Source: Thermoproteota archaeon (GTDB taxonomy: Archaea > Korarchaeota > Korarchaeia > Korarchaeales > Korarchaeaceae). Taken from it: 55,738 nucleotides of DNA. The translations under genes and the position numbers were made by a program. This document shows positions 43,601 through 50,976 of this stretch, piece after piece. Each line of letters begins with the position of its first letter. Within the stretch, counting starts at the first letter, position 1. The stretch lies in assembly GCA_027078475.1 (NCBI GenBank), contig JALWYH010000070.1:1-55738 (forward strand). Direction: 5' to 3'. The notes beneath the pieces were generated by a model. That model was not told the DNA's origin. It made no database searches and saw only the letters and a list, made by a program, of their open reading frames with translations.

Positions 43601-44865
43601 ATGTTGGCGATGCTGTGAGGTCGTTCAAGGCAGAGTACGAGAGGATAAAGAGATCGTGGGGGGAGGAACCCAACTTCTACCGGGACTTCCAGTACGGTAG
43701 AATCTTCTCGAGGGTAGACCTGCTGGTGAGGCCTCCCAAGGAGTCGTTCGGTCTGCTGAGGGAGATACCCCTCTCCGTGAGATGGATCCTGGAGGGTGAG
43801 GGGACCAAGCCTACCGAGTTCGATGGTGTGGTGAGGGAGAGGTTCCTCTCTAGATCGGTGGAACTGCGAACCAGGACCAGAGGTGTCTATTCGTCCTACA
43901 CATACGGGAAGTCGTATCCTCTCGATCCATTGGAGGATGTAATGAGCCTTCGACTTGGAATGGCGTTTCTCGTCTCCCTTCTCAAGCTAGAGCTGAACCT
44001 CTCACTTAATCTGGTGAGGTACGCGTTCGTGCACTCCTACACGTCCAGCCAGCTGGTGGTGTGGGAGCCTAACCCGGTGGGAGTGCTGGAAATGCCTGAC
44101 CTGTGGAGAGCCCTCAGGAGAGCCGTTGAGGCGCATCAGCCCGATCACCTGACCAAGATATACATGTGGGCCGTGGACAGGGAGATAGTTGACCTCATGA
44201 TGGACGGGATGGATTGGGAGAGGGTGAAGGAGCTCGCCATGAGGGCTCTGGACTATATAGAGGGATCTTTCGTGAAAATGCCCCTTCCACCCAAGGTGCT
44301 GGTTGTGGAACCGGAGGATGTGAGAGCAGCTTCCTTGGAGCTCGTCGACCTCTCCCCCCTCATGCCGACGGAGAAATCTCTAGCGGTGATATTCGACGGG
44401 AGGGAGTACAGGTACTTCGAGCTGCCCAAGTTAGAGTCTCTCGTTAAGGGAGAGATATCGGGGGATGATCTCTCATCTCTCTATCACTTCTTCGAGGCGC
44501 TGGACTCCCTCATAAAGGAGGGGTTCAAGATCGTGCATTTCGGCAGGGAAAACGAGCTCTCCAAGATATGCAGTGCCTTAGGAACCTTCACCGAGATTAA
44601 GTGCAGGAACTGGAGGGAATCTCTCGCCATGATAGATCTCCACGAAGATCTGGTCAGGAGTCTGGGGACGGACATCGTTCCCATAGAAAGGGTCGAGGAG
44701 ATCGTGGACGGCCTGCCCGAGAGGGAGGTTGGGCTGGATGACCTGATCGAGAGCTACTCTACTAGGGAAGGTAACGATCCACTACCGATGGTGAAGGAAT
44801 ACGCGAAGGAGAACGCCAGATCCATAAGATCTATTTACCTGGCTCTAACTCTTGGAGACATTTAG
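40612..44865 (+). CDS. Very large SF2 DExD-box helicase, Lhr-like
   Basis: The first usable start is GTG at 40759 (1368 residues). Numbered from there, Walker A is GTGSGKT at 462-468, motif II DELD at 575-578, motif III near ILTATLGNP (about 611) and motif VI QREGRKGRR (about 763). The layout with long N- and C-terminal regions recalls Lhr and other giant SF2 helicases of defence loci, but I cannot name the family. Fifty further codons of protein-like sequence run in frame from 40612 without a start, and an in-frame TGA at 40609 precedes them, so the 5' end may be damaged. Copies of its 3' end occur at 11048-11181 and 37849-37900. Confidence 0.8.
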   Translation, partial: RGGPSQAAGVEAFIELRTLLGKHNRNLGDLLSSILEKAALNGVILENPNVIASLIPHSSTESVKLRAAVSSILSLLDYLGVIQRSHGLIRLLEPGKSMWRSLNPTKRCLKLIELLMSKHRGFSKLIETFLRVGRVSRNRLRIYSETFPHWDYAIMGLVWMEDCGLVSPDSLGGYDITEMGSKVLPEVLNQDVEGEVARISCPFSNYLDAFVNFTSTEEYDSLRKRKEHLIRLGRELKASAMKDELTLKAILEQFISTAFTMEWASDSLADYVRELTGDVYVLSIKRFLAEVVGRDFELPKARIASSILEIFSDKMAPLATELLTAMYPERFGVYDEVVYRLITRRTDLELEIFNRQAPHYEGLSTEYYVDFCNFAREVRKCLSKLMEDADNLDVYLFLRYVEEREREWERGEGGEEGAAEAVIGPREGQEEQLILAGDTEEILEELGLSHAKFTIEGEFPELSEVTFGERFPWLERSGGKGRSLIGLRMYRHQVDVDEALTSGMNVILISGTGSGKTESWVLHALNEGKKVLAIYPTLALSGDQEHRIRDYFEAVGSEKVFKLDAKVVREYRKKRDRRLLRKRINMSRLVITNPAFLMSDLKRMAVGEGYLEKFLQDADMIVIDELDYYGSSGASLLIGGVLALLYGYFLTDKKPQIVILTATLGNPDEVGKALTELNGRETSIIEGRPFRLTNVVYLLLDREAEVKFARLLASLVRSDDSGVTLVFTHSIKEAEQIAWRVRANLPAYMKDLVRAHHHLVSKEERERIEESARKGRLRLITTPKTLIQGIDIGTVRRVVHYGLPMDVREFRQREGRKGRRRELGSSETIILPIRKWDHRLMEGGPNSLMKWASLPPEKILVNPKNKYIKLFQSLYKVKSPFLSSKIEEDERKLLMDLGLMEQVVIEGMLLDDLTEEALTKVWKNLNFYGYGPPYGYRRYHFRSKELLTEEEVSLSDLVEKFQPGCIDYSTSMIVVRLSRGTAILEDDLYYLENSRLDVGDAVRSFKAEYERIKRSWGEEPNFYRDFQYGRIFSRVDLLVRPPKESFGLLREIPLSVRWILEGEGTKPTEFDGVVRERFLSRSVELRTRTRGVYSSYTYGKSYPLDPLEDVMSLRLGMAFLVSLLKLELNLSLNLVRYAFVHSYTSSQLVVWEPNPVGVLEMPDLWRALRRAVEAHQPDHLTKIYMWAVDREIVDLMMDGMDWERVKELAMRALDYIEGSFVKMPLPPKVLVVEPEDVRAASLELVDLSPLMPTEKSLAVIFDGREYRYFELPKLESLVKGEISGDDLSSLYHFFEALDSLIKEGFKIVHFGRENELSKICSALGTFTEIKCRNWRESLAMIDLHEDLVRSLGTDIVPIERVEEIVDGLPEREVGLDDLIESYSTREGNDPLPMVKEYAKENARSIRSIYLALTLGDI

Positions 44866-44876
44866 AGCGCGCTACT

Positions 44877-44895
44877 TCTCGCGCGACGCGCGAGA
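44877..44895. repeat. CG-rich palindrome after the helicase gene
   Basis: TCTCGCGCG and CGCGCGAGA flank a single A just 12 nt after the helicase stop. As RNA it would form an 8-bp hairpin, but no T-run follows. The next 60 nt continue rich in CG steps, unusual for this window. Confidence 0.5.
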
Positions 44896-44999
44896 GAGAT
44901 CTGCCGGTTCGCGCGCATCTCGGGCGCAAGCTAAGCGCACGCGCGCGTGGAAACATTAATATACCCTCCACACTTTCATTTTCTTTAATTGGTGATATC

Positions 45000-45077
45000 A
45001 TGAATATAATAGAAGCAATAATTGTATTAATATTAATTTACTTAATCATAGATAAAGAAAACAATAAAAAATCATGA
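45000..45077 (+). CDS. 25-residue single-span membrane micro-protein
   Basis: ATG at 45000 opens a frame of 25 codons with the product MNIIEAIIVLILIYLIIDKE ending in NNKKS. Residues 3-17 are almost only Ile, Leu and Val, and the end is charged and basic, so it should span the membrane once with the C-terminus inside. GGTGAT ends 4 nt before the ATG, a canonical archaeal ribosome site, and a TATA-like TTAATATA lies at about 44956. Such features argue for real translation. The base composition is extremely AT-rich next to CG-rich DNA. It resembles type I or holin-like toxic peptides in form only. Confidence 0.5.
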   Translation: MNIIEAIIVLILIYLIIDKENNKKS

Positions 45078-45306
45078 GATTCTCTCCTCTTTTTCCTTGT
45101 TTAACATCTACAATTCCACATCTTGTCACATGCGAAAATAGAAGAAGGAAAGAGAAAGCTCTGTTTGAAAAATCAGCGAATAGGATATACAGAAATCAGC
45201 GCGCGCCTACGTGGAAAGCACGAATTTCATAATTATCCGTATCTCTTGCCCCCTCAACCCGAATTTGGGCATCGATCAGCTCATCACCGTGGAGGTCGTT
45301 GGATAT

Positions 45307-45768
45307 CTAGAGGAGCGAGGTGATTTCCTCCCAATAGACTACACCCAGATCCCTCAGCTCCCTCTCATAGGGTTCCATTTCACTCTCGAGCTTCAGGAAA
45401 ATCGCAGGACAGCCGACTGAGATCGCGGAGACGATGACGAAGATGTCAGGGAGGGCGAGCCTGAACCTCTTCTTCAGCTCTCCCGCAGCCCTGGCCGCGT
45501 CGATATCCAGGCCCAAAACCTCGGTACCCGACAGGCTGACTAGCCAGTTCACGTAGTTCAGGGCGTTCTCGTTGGGATTCGAGATTCCCGCCTCCCTGTA
45601 AATTCTGTGGGTGACGTAGACCACCTCGGAAATGGTTAATGGGGTCAGATAAGCCCTGAATTTTCCCTCCATGATCCTGCCGAAGAGGTCATCTATGCCC
45701 CGGGTGGGCTCCTCCGTTATGTATTCCACCAAGACGCTGGTGTCCAGCACGCCGCAATCAACCTTCAA
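45307..45768 (-). CDS. vapC: VapC-type PIN-domain toxin with AbrB partner
   Basis: A PIN protein of 153 residues: LDTSVLVEY has D9, ISEVVYV has E48, and ALPDIFVIVSAI provides the third Asp. The TTG start overlaps the end of the AbrB-type antitoxin by 11 nt. The fourth acidic residue is probably in the LKLESEMEP segment. RNA cleavage is expected. The pair is transcribed leftwards. Confidence 0.88.
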   Translation of the reverse strand: MKVDCGVLDTSVLVEYITEEPTRGIDDLFGRIMEGKFRAYLTPLTISEVVYVTHRIYREAGISNPNENALNYVNWLVSLSGTEVLGLDIDAARAAGELKKRFRLALPDIFVIVSAISVGCPAIFLKLESEMEPYERELRDLGVVYWEEITSLL

Positions 45769-45982
45769 GCCTGAGTTCCTCCCTCTTGGCCTCGCGGACT
45801 ATCTTCTGGATCTCCTCGCTCCTCAACTTGACCCTCTTGGGCAGCAGGGGCCTCATCACGATCTCCGAACCCCTGACCTCCAATACGAGAGGGGTCCCCT
45901 CCGAGAGGTGGAGGGAGTCCCTGATCTCCTTGGGTATGACGATCGTTCCCTTCTTACCGAGTCTGATTGTCTTACTTAACAT
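45758..45982 (-). CDS. vapB: AbrB/MazE-fold antitoxin
   Basis: About 74 residues from the ATG at 45982. SKTIRLGKKGTIVIPKEIRDSL followed by GTPLVLEVRGSEIVMRP is the swapped-hairpin AbrB DNA-binding fold, and the basic/acidic helix behind it would bind the PIN toxin. An in-frame start at 46051 would add 23 residues that do not fit the fold and would lie upstream of the TATA-like box (46016-46025), so it is rejected. A palindrome lies just upstream of the start. Confidence 0.85.
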   Translation of the reverse strand: MLSKTIRLGKKGTIVIPKEIRDSLHLSEGTPLVLEVRGSEIVMRPLLPKRVKLRSEEIQKIVREAKREELRLEG

Positions 45983-45987
45983 AAAGA

Positions 45988-46010
45988 TCTGACCAATTAA
46001 TCCGGTCAGA
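45988..46010. promoter_or_regulatory. Inverted repeat at the AbrB-vapC promoter
   Basis: TCTGACC (45988-45994) and GGTCAGA (46004-46010) are exact reverse complements 9 nt apart, between the TATA-like CTTTTAATTG (minus strand, about 46016-46025) and the start at 45982. Likely the antitoxin binding site. Confidence 0.55.
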
Positions 46011-46088
46011 CCACAATTAAAAGCTTTCTTACGCGTCTCTGAATGTCGCACCCTCTGGGTCAGTGAGGGTGGGGTGTAACACTAGCTC

Positions 46089-46358
46089 CTAAACGCCCGC
46101 CCTTCGAGCGCACTCCCTCCCATCCTCTATGAAGGGAGGGGATATGTCGAGGTAGACGACATTGTAGCCCATCTCGGCTAGGGGGATGGCCACCCTTCCA
46201 TTACCGCACCCGAGTTCCAAGATCTTTTCGGGCTCGAGGTCGTGCTTCTTGAGGAGCTCGACTATCCTATTAGCTTCTCCCCTCCCCCTCTCCAACTTAT
46301 AGTTCAGGGTCTTCAAGAAGAGATTCGCCTTCTCCGAGAACACCTCCTTGACCCCCAT
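46089..46358 (-). pseudogene. Truncated SAM-dependent methyltransferase
   Basis: The 89-residue frame has the methyltransferase motif I ILELGCGNGRVAIPLAEMG and motif II VVYLDISP, then stops after RRAGV, where a full enzyme would continue for another 100 residues. No continuation is visible in other frames down to 46020. It is a 5' fragment, probably without activity. Confidence 0.65.
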
Positions 46359-46489
46359 CCGATCATCTTGGCGTCATAAAGGCATTTCTAATTCTCCCCT
46401 ATATGAACTTGAAGGTTCCCGTTATTACAGCAGAAAAGGAAGGATTTTGTAAGGGACCTTGGCGGTCACCGAATCTCGACCTGTAAGCA

Positions 46490-46795
46490 TCAGTCGACGC
46501 GTACGATCCTCCCCCTCCTCTTGAAGGCCGAGAGGTCTTTCCTTCTGTGGATATGGATCTCGAAGGGGTCCTTGATCCCGGCTCTCCAGAGTTCGGACAG
46601 GACCAGCTCAGGCCTCAGCTCCGTTACGATCAGCACATCTATGTCGCTGGCCAGATTCCCCCTCCCCTCGGCCACGGAGCCGAACAGGTACACCTCCGCC
46701 TCGGGATCGAGCTGCCTAACCACCTCCTTTATCCTCCTGAGGTGCTCGTCAAGGTTCCTGCGTATCTCCCTTCTCCTGATCGCCTCATTGATCAA
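46490..46795 (-). CDS. MNT-type nucleotidyltransferase (antitoxin)
   Basis: A protein of 101 residues. VYLFGSVAEGRGNLASDIDVLIV gives GS at 39-40 and D-x-D at 51-53, and FEIHIH supplies the third strand, so the active site is complete. It follows the HEPN gene with a 4-nt gap. In this order (HEPN first, MNT second) the pair still fits the HEPN/MNT toxin-antitoxin type. Confidence 0.85.
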   Translation of the reverse strand: MINEAIRRREIRRNLDEHLRRIKEVVRQLDPEAEVYLFGSVAEGRGNLASDIDVLIVTELRPELVLSELWRAGIKDPFEIHIHRRKDLSAFKRRGRIVRVD

Positions 46796-46799
46796 GAGG

Positions 46800-47246
46800 T
46801 CATGAGACAGGCGGGACAGCCCTCATCACCTCCTCGACCACTCTAAAAAGCCTCCTGACCTCATCCTCCGAAAAGTCCTTCGGGATGTAACGGGAGGTGA
46901 TGTAAGCATCTTCCAGCAGCGACAGCTCCACCTGATATTTCTTGAGGAGTTCGTTCAAGCCCTTCAGGTTTGGGTCCACCTCCACCAGCATCTCGATGAG
47001 CCTCCTGACGTCGTGTATCCTGGGATAGAGCACGCCCCTCTCAAGGAGCCTCGCCTTGAGGAACAGCTGGAGGGCCTGCTCGAGACTCAGAGCAGCCAGC
47101 GCGAGCATTCCCCCCTCCACCTGGAACTTGGCGGTCTCCAAGAACTCCCTAGACCTCCTCAGAAGGTACTCAACTTCCCTCTCCGCCGATGAGGACACAT
47201 GCGATTTAGGTGGGTGTCCCAAAAAAATTTGACCCTGTGAACTCAT
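46800..47246 (-). CDS. HEPN-domain protein, partner of the MNT
   Basis: EREVEYLLRRSREFLETAKFQVEGGMLALAALSLEQALQLFLKARLLERG is the typical first half of a HEPN domain (pfam HEPN type), with helices to the end (EVRRLFRVVEEVMRAV). The start is uncertain: an ATG at 47300 gives 166 residues, the ATG at 47246 148, and the GTG at 47198 132; the last fits the domain border best and follows an A+T-rich box. No RxxxxH motif is obvious, so catalysis is doubtful. Confidence 0.78.
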   Translation of the reverse strand: MSSQGQIFLGHPPKSHVSSSAEREVEYLLRRSREFLETAKFQVEGGMLALAALSLEQALQLFLKARLLERGVLYPRIHDVRRLIEMLVEVDPNLKGLNELLKKYQVELSLLEDAYITSRYIPKDFSEDEVRRLFRVVEEVMRAVPPVS

Positions 47247-47405
47247 TTTCGGACGTAAGCATTGGGACGTGAGATTTCCTATTGACGGACCGTATGACAT
47301 CGGAAACTGGTCCGAGGTGGAACTTGAGAGAACCGTCCCTCGCTCCGCATTATATCAACCCCGCCTCCCAAGTAGATTTATCTGCCCCCAATCCCCCATT
47401 CCCTT

Positions 47406-47825
47406 GTGGCGGTTCAGAAGAGGCGGACCCGCGAGGAACCCGGGGCATTCAAGGAAGAACTCCTCGAAAGGCTCTCGAACTTAGACCAAGTTTCGCTACG
47501 TGAAGGCACGACAGATTTACTCTCCCTCCTGGACGACGTCGAGCTCGTCCTGAGCTCGGAGGATCTGACAGAGCTGGAGAGGCAGGGCTTCACCCTGATA
47601 AGGGAGTACCTGAAGGAGGCGACGGTCCTCGAGCTCAGAGGGCTTCCCAGAGCCCCCTTCCTTAAGAAGATCAAGGAGATAGCATCCATCCTGAGGAAGA
47701 TAGAGGACCTCAGAGGAGAGGGGATCCGCATCATCACCCTGGAGGACCTGACCGTCGTTGGTGAGGTCGATGGAAGGCCAGTCTACTCCCTCAGGCAGGA
47801 AGAGGGAGATAGTCCTCATAGATAG
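47406..47825 (+). CDS. Helical protein of unknown function, possible frameshift at the 3' end
   Basis: A 139-residue frame from a GTG. It is mostly amphipathic helix (EELLERLSNLDQVSLREG, TDLLSLLDDVELVLSSEDL) with a final beta part (IRIITLEDLTVVGEVDGRPVYSL). After residue 130 the sequence becomes unlike protein, while the +1 frame continues with KREIVLIDRRPRRVLVERR and GLEFATSTGA to a TAG at 47890. The native product may be about 160 residues with a frameshift near 47800. No family is recognised. Confidence 0.5.
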   Translation: MAVQKRRTREEPGAFKEELLERLSNLDQVSLREGTTDLLSLLDDVELVLSSEDLTELERQGFTLIREYLKEATVLELRGLPRAPFLKKIKEIASILRKIEDLRGEGIRIITLEDLTVVGEVDGRPVYSLRQEEGDSPHR

Positions 47826-47878
47826 GAGGCCCAGGAGGGTCCTCGTCGAGCGCAGGGAGGGCTTGGAATTCGCTACTT

Positions 47879-48529
47879 CTACTGGGGCCTAGATCGGTGC
47901 GATCCCCACGATCGCGAGCTGATGGTGTCTCCCAGGTGTAAGAAGTCCCCCACCCTCCTCCTTACTGCCCTCCATCCTCTGACCCCTCTCTCCTCCATCA
48001 GCTCGAGGTAGGCCTCGAGCTTACTCGCATCAACCATCCGGATCAGCTCGGACATCTCGTCGATGGCGGGGTGTCTGAAATAGACGAGATCGATCAAGGT
48101 TTTCTCGGGGTCGGAGACCCTCACCCACTCTCCCAAGTCCTCCATGTAGATGTAGTCGTATCCAAAGTACATCTTCTCGGATATCCTCCTCACTATCACC
48201 TTGAAGCCAGCTACGATCCTCTCCCCCGATCTGACAGTCTTGGAAGCGGCCGGAGACAGAACCGTTATGGCCCCGACCTGGTTCCATGCTCCATGGAGGA
48301 AGGCCGCCGAGCCCAGCCCTATATACGACATGGGAATTGCCTTGACAATCATGTAGGGCGACTTCTTGAACGTGTAGACGCCCTTGACGAGTTCCACTAT
48401 TTCCCCCCTTTTCCTCAGGTTGTGGAGGAGGACCTTCGCGTAGCTCCCAACCGAGCTCTCCACCAGCCTGTAGGTGAATATGGAGGAGCTCCTCAGCTTC
48501 TCCACCAATCGGGAATGTCTAGTGGGCAA
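47879..48529 (-). CDS. AbiEi-type antitoxin/regulator, without its toxin gene
   Basis: A protein of 216 residues. The N-terminal winged helix (LLHNLRKRGEIVELVKGVYTF) and the AbiEi domain marks (AIPMSYIGLGSAAFLHGAWNQV, VSDPEKTLIDLVYFR) are clear. AbiEi represses and neutralises AbiEii nucleotidyltransferases in type IV systems. No AbiEii-like gene follows on the minus strand; the neighbour at 47406 is convergent and unrelated. The TTG start at 48529 is tentative. Confidence 0.8.
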   Translation of the reverse strand: MPTRHSRLVEKLRSSSIFTYRLVESSVGSYAKVLLHNLRKRGEIVELVKGVYTFKKSPYMIVKAIPMSYIGLGSAAFLHGAWNQVGAITVLSPAASKTVRSGERIVAGFKVIVRRISEKMYFGYDYIYMEDLGEWVRVSDPEKTLIDLVYFRHPAIDEMSELIRMVDASKLEAYLELMEERGVRGWRAVRRRVGDFLHLGDTISSRSWGSHRSRPQ

Positions 48530-48916
48530 TCCTCCTTACCTTCCGCACGATGCGCGCGCTGACGAGTTTCGCCTTCACCGTATAGCCGATCGTATTTGGC
48601 ATTTGTCCCGCGCCGTATCGTGGTGTTGACCTCAATGAGTTCTCTCATATTCGTTCCCTCCTAGAGAGTTGAAGGAGAAACCATTGTGGTTCAAGAAACT
48701 GCTTTCTAAATGTGACTCCTAGGGGAACCGCGCGATATCACCCAAGGGATTTAACAACTGGAGTGACTCGATGAGAAGCGCACGATCAGGATTTTCAAAT
48801 GTGAAAAGGGCCATAGGAGATTTGTGGCATCCATCTATGGGCTAAAAATCAGTTACCTAGCGGTGCTACTCCTAATCTGCACGCTAACTGGTGATTCGAA
48901 CTCGCCTCCAGCTTAA
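48530..48916. other. Intergenic, no gene recognised
   Basis: A 50-codon minus-strand frame (starting at an ATG near 48648) has no domain. A tRNA-like TTCGAA stretch near 48896 lacks matching stems. Nothing else is supported. Confidence 0.35.
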
Positions 48917-49264
48917 TTGACTGAGTTAAGTAACAAACTGGAAGAGTTAGCTAACGTTAAGAAGGAATACGCCTATGGAGACACGATGTCCATAGCGAGA
49001 ATCAGCGAGCTTCTGGGTATGAGCCCGGAAGAGCTGGAGAGGGAAGCAGTGCGATCCTTCCTGCTGAAGGAGCTGAGGAAGGTGAGGGCCGAGGCGGAGG
49101 CGATAATGTCGAGGTACGGGGTGAAGAGCATAGAGGAGCTGGACGGGAAGGTGAGGAGGGGGGAGCTTAGGGAGACCGATGTGCTGGAGGACCTGATGAG
49201 GCTGGACTACCTGCTGGACAGGGAGGAGAGGCTGAAGGAGCTTTTGAAGGAGATGGAAGGATGA
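48917..49264 (+). CDS. TumA-like antitoxin
   Basis: A protein of 115 residues. The MSIARISELLGMSPEELERE segment is a helix-turn-helix and the rest a long charged helix with RYGVKSIEELDGKVRRGE and VLEDLMRLDYLLDREERL, as in antitoxins that precede TumE-family toxins. The stop overlaps the toxin start by 4 nt (ATGA at 49261-49264). The TTG start may instead be the ATG 23 codons later. Confidence 0.7.
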   Translation: MTELSNKLEELANVKKEYAYGDTMSIARISELLGMSPEELEREAVRSFLLKELRKVRAEAEAIMSRYGVKSIEELDGKVRRGELRETDVLEDLMRLDYLLDREERLKELLKEMEG

Positions 49265-49674
49265 ACCTCTCCGATGTGGATAGGGAGCTCGAGAGGCTCA
49301 GGATGAGGGTACTGGGGCATCCGTCAGTGGTGGATGCTGAGATCAGGGAGGGAAAGTTGAGAGTGTACCTAAAGGACGAGAGCTACATGGATGTGTGGGT
49401 ATCCAGGAAGCTCAGAGACAGGTACGCGGTTCACTGGGAGAGGAGGCACGTGGACGGGACCATCTATAGGTGGGACAACACGCCCCACGAGGCCCATAAG
49501 AGTGTGAGCACCTTCCCTCATCACTTCCACGACGGCAGCGATGAGAACGTCGGGCCAAGCGAGTTCACCTCTTTAGAGGACCTAATGGATAGGGTCATGG
49601 TCTTCGTCGAGGAGAAGATTGGAGAGCTTAAGAGGAACTACCAAGCCTCAGAGGAAGCTGAACACGATTATTAG
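49261..49674 (+). CDS. TumE-family (DUF6516) toxin
   Basis: A protein of 137 residues. KLRVYLKDESYMDVWVSRKLRDRYAVHWERR, WDNTPHEAHKSV and FPHHFHDGS are the order and His-rich signature of DUF6516/TumE proteins. The family is a predicted RNase toxin. It follows its antitoxin with an ATGA overlap. A decayed relative lies head-on at 49680-50143. Confidence 0.82.
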   Translation: MNLSDVDRELERLRMRVLGHPSVVDAEIREGKLRVYLKDESYMDVWVSRKLRDRYAVHWERRHVDGTIYRWDNTPHEAHKSVSTFPHHFHDGSDENVGPSEFTSLEDLMDRVMVFVEEKIGELKRNYQASEEAEHDY

Positions 49675-49679
49675 AAGTA

Positions 49680-49905
49680 TCAAAGTAATTCTACGAACTT
49701 TTCAAGGTAGCGAGAATGCTTAGCTTGCAGCTCCAAATCTTGATCCTGAAATCTCTCGTAATGCAGACTGTACCTGCCTGAGGCGCTCCAGTAAATGTCC
49801 AGGAAGCTGCCATCGACGAAGACGACCCTAATTTTAGTCAGGGGGTTCCCGATGGCGCCCTTATCTCCTTCGCATCGTCGATCACGTCACGAAACTTGGG
49901 TGTTC
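49680..49905 (-). pseudogene. Decayed TumE-like toxin gene
   Basis: On the minus strand, GNPLTKIRVVFVDGSFLDIY and WSASGRYSLHYERFQ can be read, followed by a helix to the stop at 49680-49682. DGSFLDI...RYSLHYE matches the core of DUF6516/TumE proteins. The His-rich half is missing and a frame break lies near 49870. Confidence 0.55.
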
Positions 49906-49922
49906 CAGTCTCAATGAGTCAC

Positions 49923-50143
49923 TCATGGATCTCGGATGAGGGATCGTGTAACACGCTTCAAAGCCTCCAAAATCTTCTTCCTCTCCTCAGTCAGGCGTTC
50001 CAGTGCTATGAGGTCTTCCCAGCCGGATGCTCAGGTACATCCCCTCTAGCAATTCCCCTCTCTCCATGATCGCTGGGAGGTAGCTGGAGGGTGCGTCCAG
50101 CAATCCAGATGATGCCCGCTTTGCGGTGAACCTGCTTGGCCCT
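49923..50143 (-). pseudogene. Decayed TumA-like antitoxin gene
   Basis: The minus strand has SYLPAIMERGELLEGMYLSI in one frame and, after a shift near 50025, WEDLIALERLTEERKKILEA to a stop at 49923-49925. The second part resembles LEDLMRLDYLLDREERLKEL of the intact antitoxin at 48917. With the adjacent toxin fragment it forms a dead pair in the normal order. Confidence 0.55.
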
Positions 50144-50563
50144 TCACAGCTCCAGATCCCTTATGTGCCTCATCCTCCCCTTCGCCTTCCTCAGAAGCTC
50201 CTCGTCGGCCGTGTAGGCGTCGACCTCGAGAAGCTCGGCGAGGGCGGCGTAGGACGCATCGTATATGGTGATCCCCTTCCTCATAGCCAGTTCAACGCTC
50301 TTCTTCGCGAGCTCCCCCGACAGGTCGTGGAGCGTGAGCTGAAAGTCATCGAGCGTCTCAGCCACCTCCTTCAGCTCTTCCTCACCGAAAGCGCCAGAGT
50401 ACTTGAGGGCGTTCAGCACCTCGTAAGGCAGGAGACTGGGGCAGGCCAGATCAATCACCCCGGAGGCATACGCATCCCTCAGGAGCCTCGCCTCCCTGGA
50501 GTGCTCCTCATCGACGAACCACTTGACCACCACGGAGGCATCAACTACGACCTTTCCCTCCAT
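50144..50563 (-). CDS. vapC: VapC-type PIN-domain toxin
   Basis: About 139 residues from the ATG at 50563, which follows the strong ribosome site GGAGGTGAG. All four acidic residues are present: D8 (VDAS), E48 (PYEVLNAL), D102 (IYDAS) and D120 (TADEE). It closely follows the pattern of the vapC at 1731. The gene start lies 18 nt inside the end of vapB. Confidence 0.9.
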   Translation of the reverse strand: MEGKVVVDASVVVKWFVDEEHSREARLLRDAYASGVIDLACPSLLPYEVLNALKYSGAFGEEELKEVAETLDDFQLTLHDLSGELAKKSVELAMRKGITIYDASYAALAELLEVDAYTADEELLRKAKGRMRHIRDLEL

Positions 50564-50793
50564 TTCCTCACCTCCTCCACGGAGCTCCATCCCTCCACCC
50601 TTCTGGAGAGCCTCTCCGACCTGAGAGCAGCTTTCTTGATCTTTGACAGGTCTTTCTTACGTCTCCTTTCCTCCTCCCTCCTTATCGTCTCCATTATGGC
50701 TCTTCTGACCACCTCGCTCCAGTTGATGTGCCTGAGCTCGTCCATCTTCTCCTTGATCTTCCTATCTATCCTGAAGCTCACGACCACCGACAT
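50545..50793 (-). CDS. vapB: VapB-type antitoxin (ribbon-helix-helix)
   Basis: About 82 residues from the ATG at 50793. SVVVSFRIDRKIKEKMDELRHINWSEVVRRAIME is a classic RHH VapB head; a basic helix and the tail SSVEEVRKWRERS follow. A longer frame from 50901 is rejected because a TATA-like TTTTTATTAC (about 50815-50823) and a palindrome (50796-50810) lie between. Confidence 0.87.
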   Translation of the reverse strand: MSVVVSFRIDRKIKEKMDELRHINWSEVVRRAIMETIRREEERRRKKDLSKIKKAALRSERLSRRVEGWSSVEEVRKWRERS

Positions 50794-50795
50794 CG

Positions 50796-50810
50796 TGTTG
50801 TAATACAACA
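50796..50810. promoter_or_regulatory. Perfect palindrome before vapB
   Basis: TGTTGTA and TACAACA flank a single A; the site ends 3 nt from the vapB ATG and sits directly after the TATA box. Likely VapBC operator. Confidence 0.65.
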
Positions 50811-50976
50811 ATGTAATAAAAATATGACTCACTCCGCTGGGGAACCAATCCTCAGCATCATGATTGATCGAGACGCGTTGAGCATGATAAGAGAATGTCA
50901 TGGTCTACGCTAAGGGACGTGGCCGAAACAGAATTACAGGATTTATGATGAGCGAGTTTATTAAAATCTAACCCTA

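Noticed and set aside
45123-45420. Two overlapping plus-strand frames of 66 and 69 codons
   Set aside because: The first has no domain and poor composition; the second runs antisense through the vapC 3' end and has no promoter or ribosome site.
48850-48916. tRNA-like T-loop (TTCGAATC on the minus strand)
   Set aside because: The flanking bases cannot form the T stem, and no acceptor or anticodon arm can be placed.
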